Shown: piece by piece, positions 30,984 through 32,440 of the stretch
Layout: each line of letters starts with the position of its first letter
How positions within the stretch are numbered: the stretch's first letter is position 1
Assembly (NCBI RefSeq): GCF_938030685.1
Contig: NZ_CALHHX010000014.1
Span: 1-32,440 of the forward strand
Length of the DNA: 32,440 bases
Direction of reading: 5' to 3'
Source: an uncultured Campylobacter sp.
GTDB lineage: Bacteria; Campylobacterota; Campylobacteria; Campylobacterales; Campylobacteraceae
Translations under genes and position numbers: made by a program
Notes under the pieces: generated by a model
What the model was told of the DNA's origin: nothing
The model's database searches: none
The model's input: the letters and a program-made list of their open reading frames with translations, nothing else

Positions 30984-32039
30984 ATGCAAGAAGCAAAAAC
31001 GAGAAAATTTAGTCTCAGGTTTAATCACGAAATTTCAAGTAGTGGCGCAGAGGTGCGGCTTTGGCTGCCGTTAGTGCTGCAAGAGCCCTATCAGAGGTTG
31101 CTTGGCGAATATCATGCCCGCTCAAATGCGCAAGAGTCTGCTATCTGCGGAGATCATATAAGCACGTACTACGCGCGCTTCGCACCCGATAAAGAGGCAA
31201 GAGCGGGCGTCGGCAAATACGGCGAGCAAGGTGTCGTAGGCGAAGAGGATGATTATTTTGAGCTTAGCTTCGATATTGAAATTTCGGAGCGAAACACCGA
31301 TTTTAGCAAGGTAAGCTTTAATGAAAACGAGCGCTTGAGCCCAGAGATCGAGGAGTTTTTAAAGCCTTCAAAGCTAATTCCGGTAGAAGGCGCTGCAAAA
31401 CAAAAATCAGACGAGATCACCGGCTCGCTTAAAGGCGATCTGGAAAAGGCGCGCGCGATCTACGAGTGGGTCGCAAAAAATATGAGTCGCGATAATAGCG
31501 TGATTGCATGCGGTAGCGGCGATGCAACAGCGATTTTAAGCAGCGGCAAGCTAAGCGGCAAATGCGCCGATATTAATAGCGTGTTCGTCGCGCTCTGCAG
31601 GGCAGCTGGCATTCCTGCGCGCGCTATTTACGGCATCCGCACAGGCGCGGCGCAGAAATTCTCGCCCGAAATGGGCGTCATGGGCGCCTTAAGTGGCGGT
31701 GCGCTTGAAATCTCGGGCGCGCAGCACTGTAGAGCGGAATTTTATCTAAAAGGCTACGGCTGGATACCTGTCGATCCCGCGGACGTTACGAAGGTGCGAT
31801 TGGGCGAGAACTTAAGCGAGGATGATTCTAAGCTGGCGCGGGTGCGCGAATATCTTTTCGGTAACTGGGAGCCGTGCTGGCTGGGCTTTAACTACGCTCG
31901 CGAAATCGTGCTAAATCCGCGTCCGGCGCACGTTCCGATCGAAATTTTTTCGCATCCGTATTGCGAAGTGGGCGGCACGCCGAAAGATCCGTACTCGCCT
32001 AAAAATTTTATCTACGAGTATTTTTCGCGAGAAATTTAA
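30984..32039 (+). CDS. Transglutaminase-like (papain-fold) protein
   Basis: A 351-residue protein with a transglutaminase-like core. The catalytic triad is readable: Cys194 in SGKCADINSVFVALCRAAGIPAR, His248 in AQHCRAEFYL and Asp264 in GWIPVDPADV. The first 120 residues form a beta-rich N-terminal domain (FSLRFNHEIS...VRLWLPL) seen before many bacterial transglutaminase-like cores. No signal peptide is seen, so it is probably cytoplasmic, yet the next gene begins with a Tat signal. Such proteins are usually proteases or amide-group transferases; the substrate is unknown. AAGGAG precedes ATG 30984, and TAAAAT at 30948-30953 may be its -10 box. Confidence 0.88.
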   Translation: MQEAKTRKFSLRFNHEISSSGAEVRLWLPLVLQEPYQRLLGEYHARSNAQESAICGDHISTYYARFAPDKEARAGVGKYGEQGVVGEEDDYFELSFDIEISERNTDFSKVSFNENERLSPEIEEFLKPSKLIPVEGAAKQKSDEITGSLKGDLEKARAIYEWVAKNMSRDNSVIACGSGDATAILSSGKLSGKCADINSVFVALCRAAGIPARAIYGIRTGAAQKFSPEMGVMGALSGGALEISGAQHCRAEFYLKGYGWIPVDPADVTKVRLGENLSEDDSKLARVREYLFGNWEPCWLGFNYAREIVLNPRPAHVPIEIFSHPYCEVGGTPKDPYSPKNFIYEYFSREI

Positions 32040-32374
32040 TCCTCTGGCGGCTTGCATTTTACCGCCGCGATTTGCTTAAGCTAAGCCGCCGCGCTTCGTC
32101 GAGGCTCAACCGTTTAATCTAAGCGCACGCTTGGCTTTGCGACAGCGGCGCTTTTTGCGTGGTTTAGCCTACGCCGCCGATACATACTGTCTGCGCGCCT
32201 AGTTTGCGGGCTATCATGCCCGCTTTGGCGAAATTTCGCGCTATGTCTTTGGGCGAAATTTTAAAATTTTAAAGCTGGTGAAATTTTAAATTTAGCGATT
32301 TCAAAGCCGCAAAAGGCTAAAATCAGCGCGTAAATTAGGGCTAAGGCTTAGCCATTTTATTTTGAAGGCATTTC
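32040..32374. other. Spacer with weak terminator-like hairpins
   Basis: A 335-base gene-free stretch. AAGCGC (32121-32126) can pair with GCGCTT (32148-32153), ending in a T run, and GCGGGC (32206-32211) with GCCCGC (32218-32223) before TTT. Either could end the transglutaminase-like transcript, but both are weak. AAATTTTAAAATTTTA repeat elements follow at about 32255-32300. Confidence 0.4.
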
Positions 32375-32440
32375 ATGCAAAGACGCGATTTTTTAAGAAA
32401 CACTGCGATTTTAGGCGCCGTTATGGCAACTCCGAGTACC
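32375..32440 (+). CDS. N-terminus of a Tat-exported protein (3' end outside window)
   Basis: An open frame from ATG 32375 to the right edge encodes 22 residues beginning MQRRDFLRNTAILGAVM. This is a twin-arginine signal (RRDFLR followed by a hydrophobic stretch), so the protein is exported folded, often with a cofactor. GAAGG (32364-32368) is a plausible ribosome site. The mature protein is not visible. A Tat-exported paralogue of the upstream transglutaminase-like protein or a redox enzyme are both possible. Confidence 0.7.
   Translation, partial: MQRRDFLRNTAILGAVMATPST

Overview
The window looks like chromosomal DNA of a Campylobacter (Campylobacterota), probably one of the GC-richer oral species; C. 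gracilis is my guess, not something I can prove. The basis is a formate-linked Hyf hydrogenase, the neighbourhoods nadE-lpxK-thrC-kdsB and ligA-tlyA-ribF-cmoA (which I recall from C. jejuni), TATAAT-type promoters with no clear -35 box, and very frequent AAATTT/AAAATTTTA stretches set in otherwise GC-rich DNA.

Region 1 (1-9365) is an energy module. On the minus strand, hyfA-hyfB-hyfC-hyfE-hyfF-hyfG encode a membrane-bound, complex I-like [NiFe] hydrogenase of the hydrogenase-4 type; hyfG runs off the left edge, and no hyfD lies between hyfC and hyfE. Divergently on the plus strand is fdhF, a formate dehydrogenase H whose in-frame UGA is almost certainly selenocysteine, followed by a GGTCT-loop SECIS hairpin. 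Together they suggest a formate hydrogenlyase: formate is oxidised by FdhF, electrons pass through HyfA and further Fe-S subunits to HyfG, and H2 is made while the membrane arm may pump ions.

Region 2 (9366-12538) is sparse. It holds an orphan TRAP-type periplasmic binding protein between two long gene-poor stretches. Region 3 (12539-14687) has a short operon (Rrf2-type Fe-S regulator, DHH phosphoesterase, small hypothetical protein) divergent from rpsO, which has a clear promoter, Shine-Dalgarno site and terminator. cmoA follows after a gap, then another gene-poor stretch with a possible plus-strand small transcript.

Region 4 (16697-28765) is a long, tightly packed minus-strand gene series: nadE, a DegT-type aminotransferase homologue, lpxK, argB, thrC, kdsB, a tiny ORF, ligA, an unrecognised 194-residue ORF, tlyA, a lipocalin lipoprotein, and ribF. 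Many neighbours overlap by 1-23 bases. Region 5 (28861-32440) has an MBL-fold hydrolase, a repeat-filled spacer, cmoB, a transglutaminase-like protein and the start of a Tat-exported protein.

The most unusual feature is a degenerate AAATTT-cored repeat family. It fills spacers and also appears inside conserved housekeeping genes as in-frame, low-complexity peptide inserts (LpxK, TlyA, RibF, ThrC). In lpxK five consecutive units are all multiples of 3 bases. A second notable item is the aminotransferase homologue, in which the PLP-binding lysine position reads as alanine.
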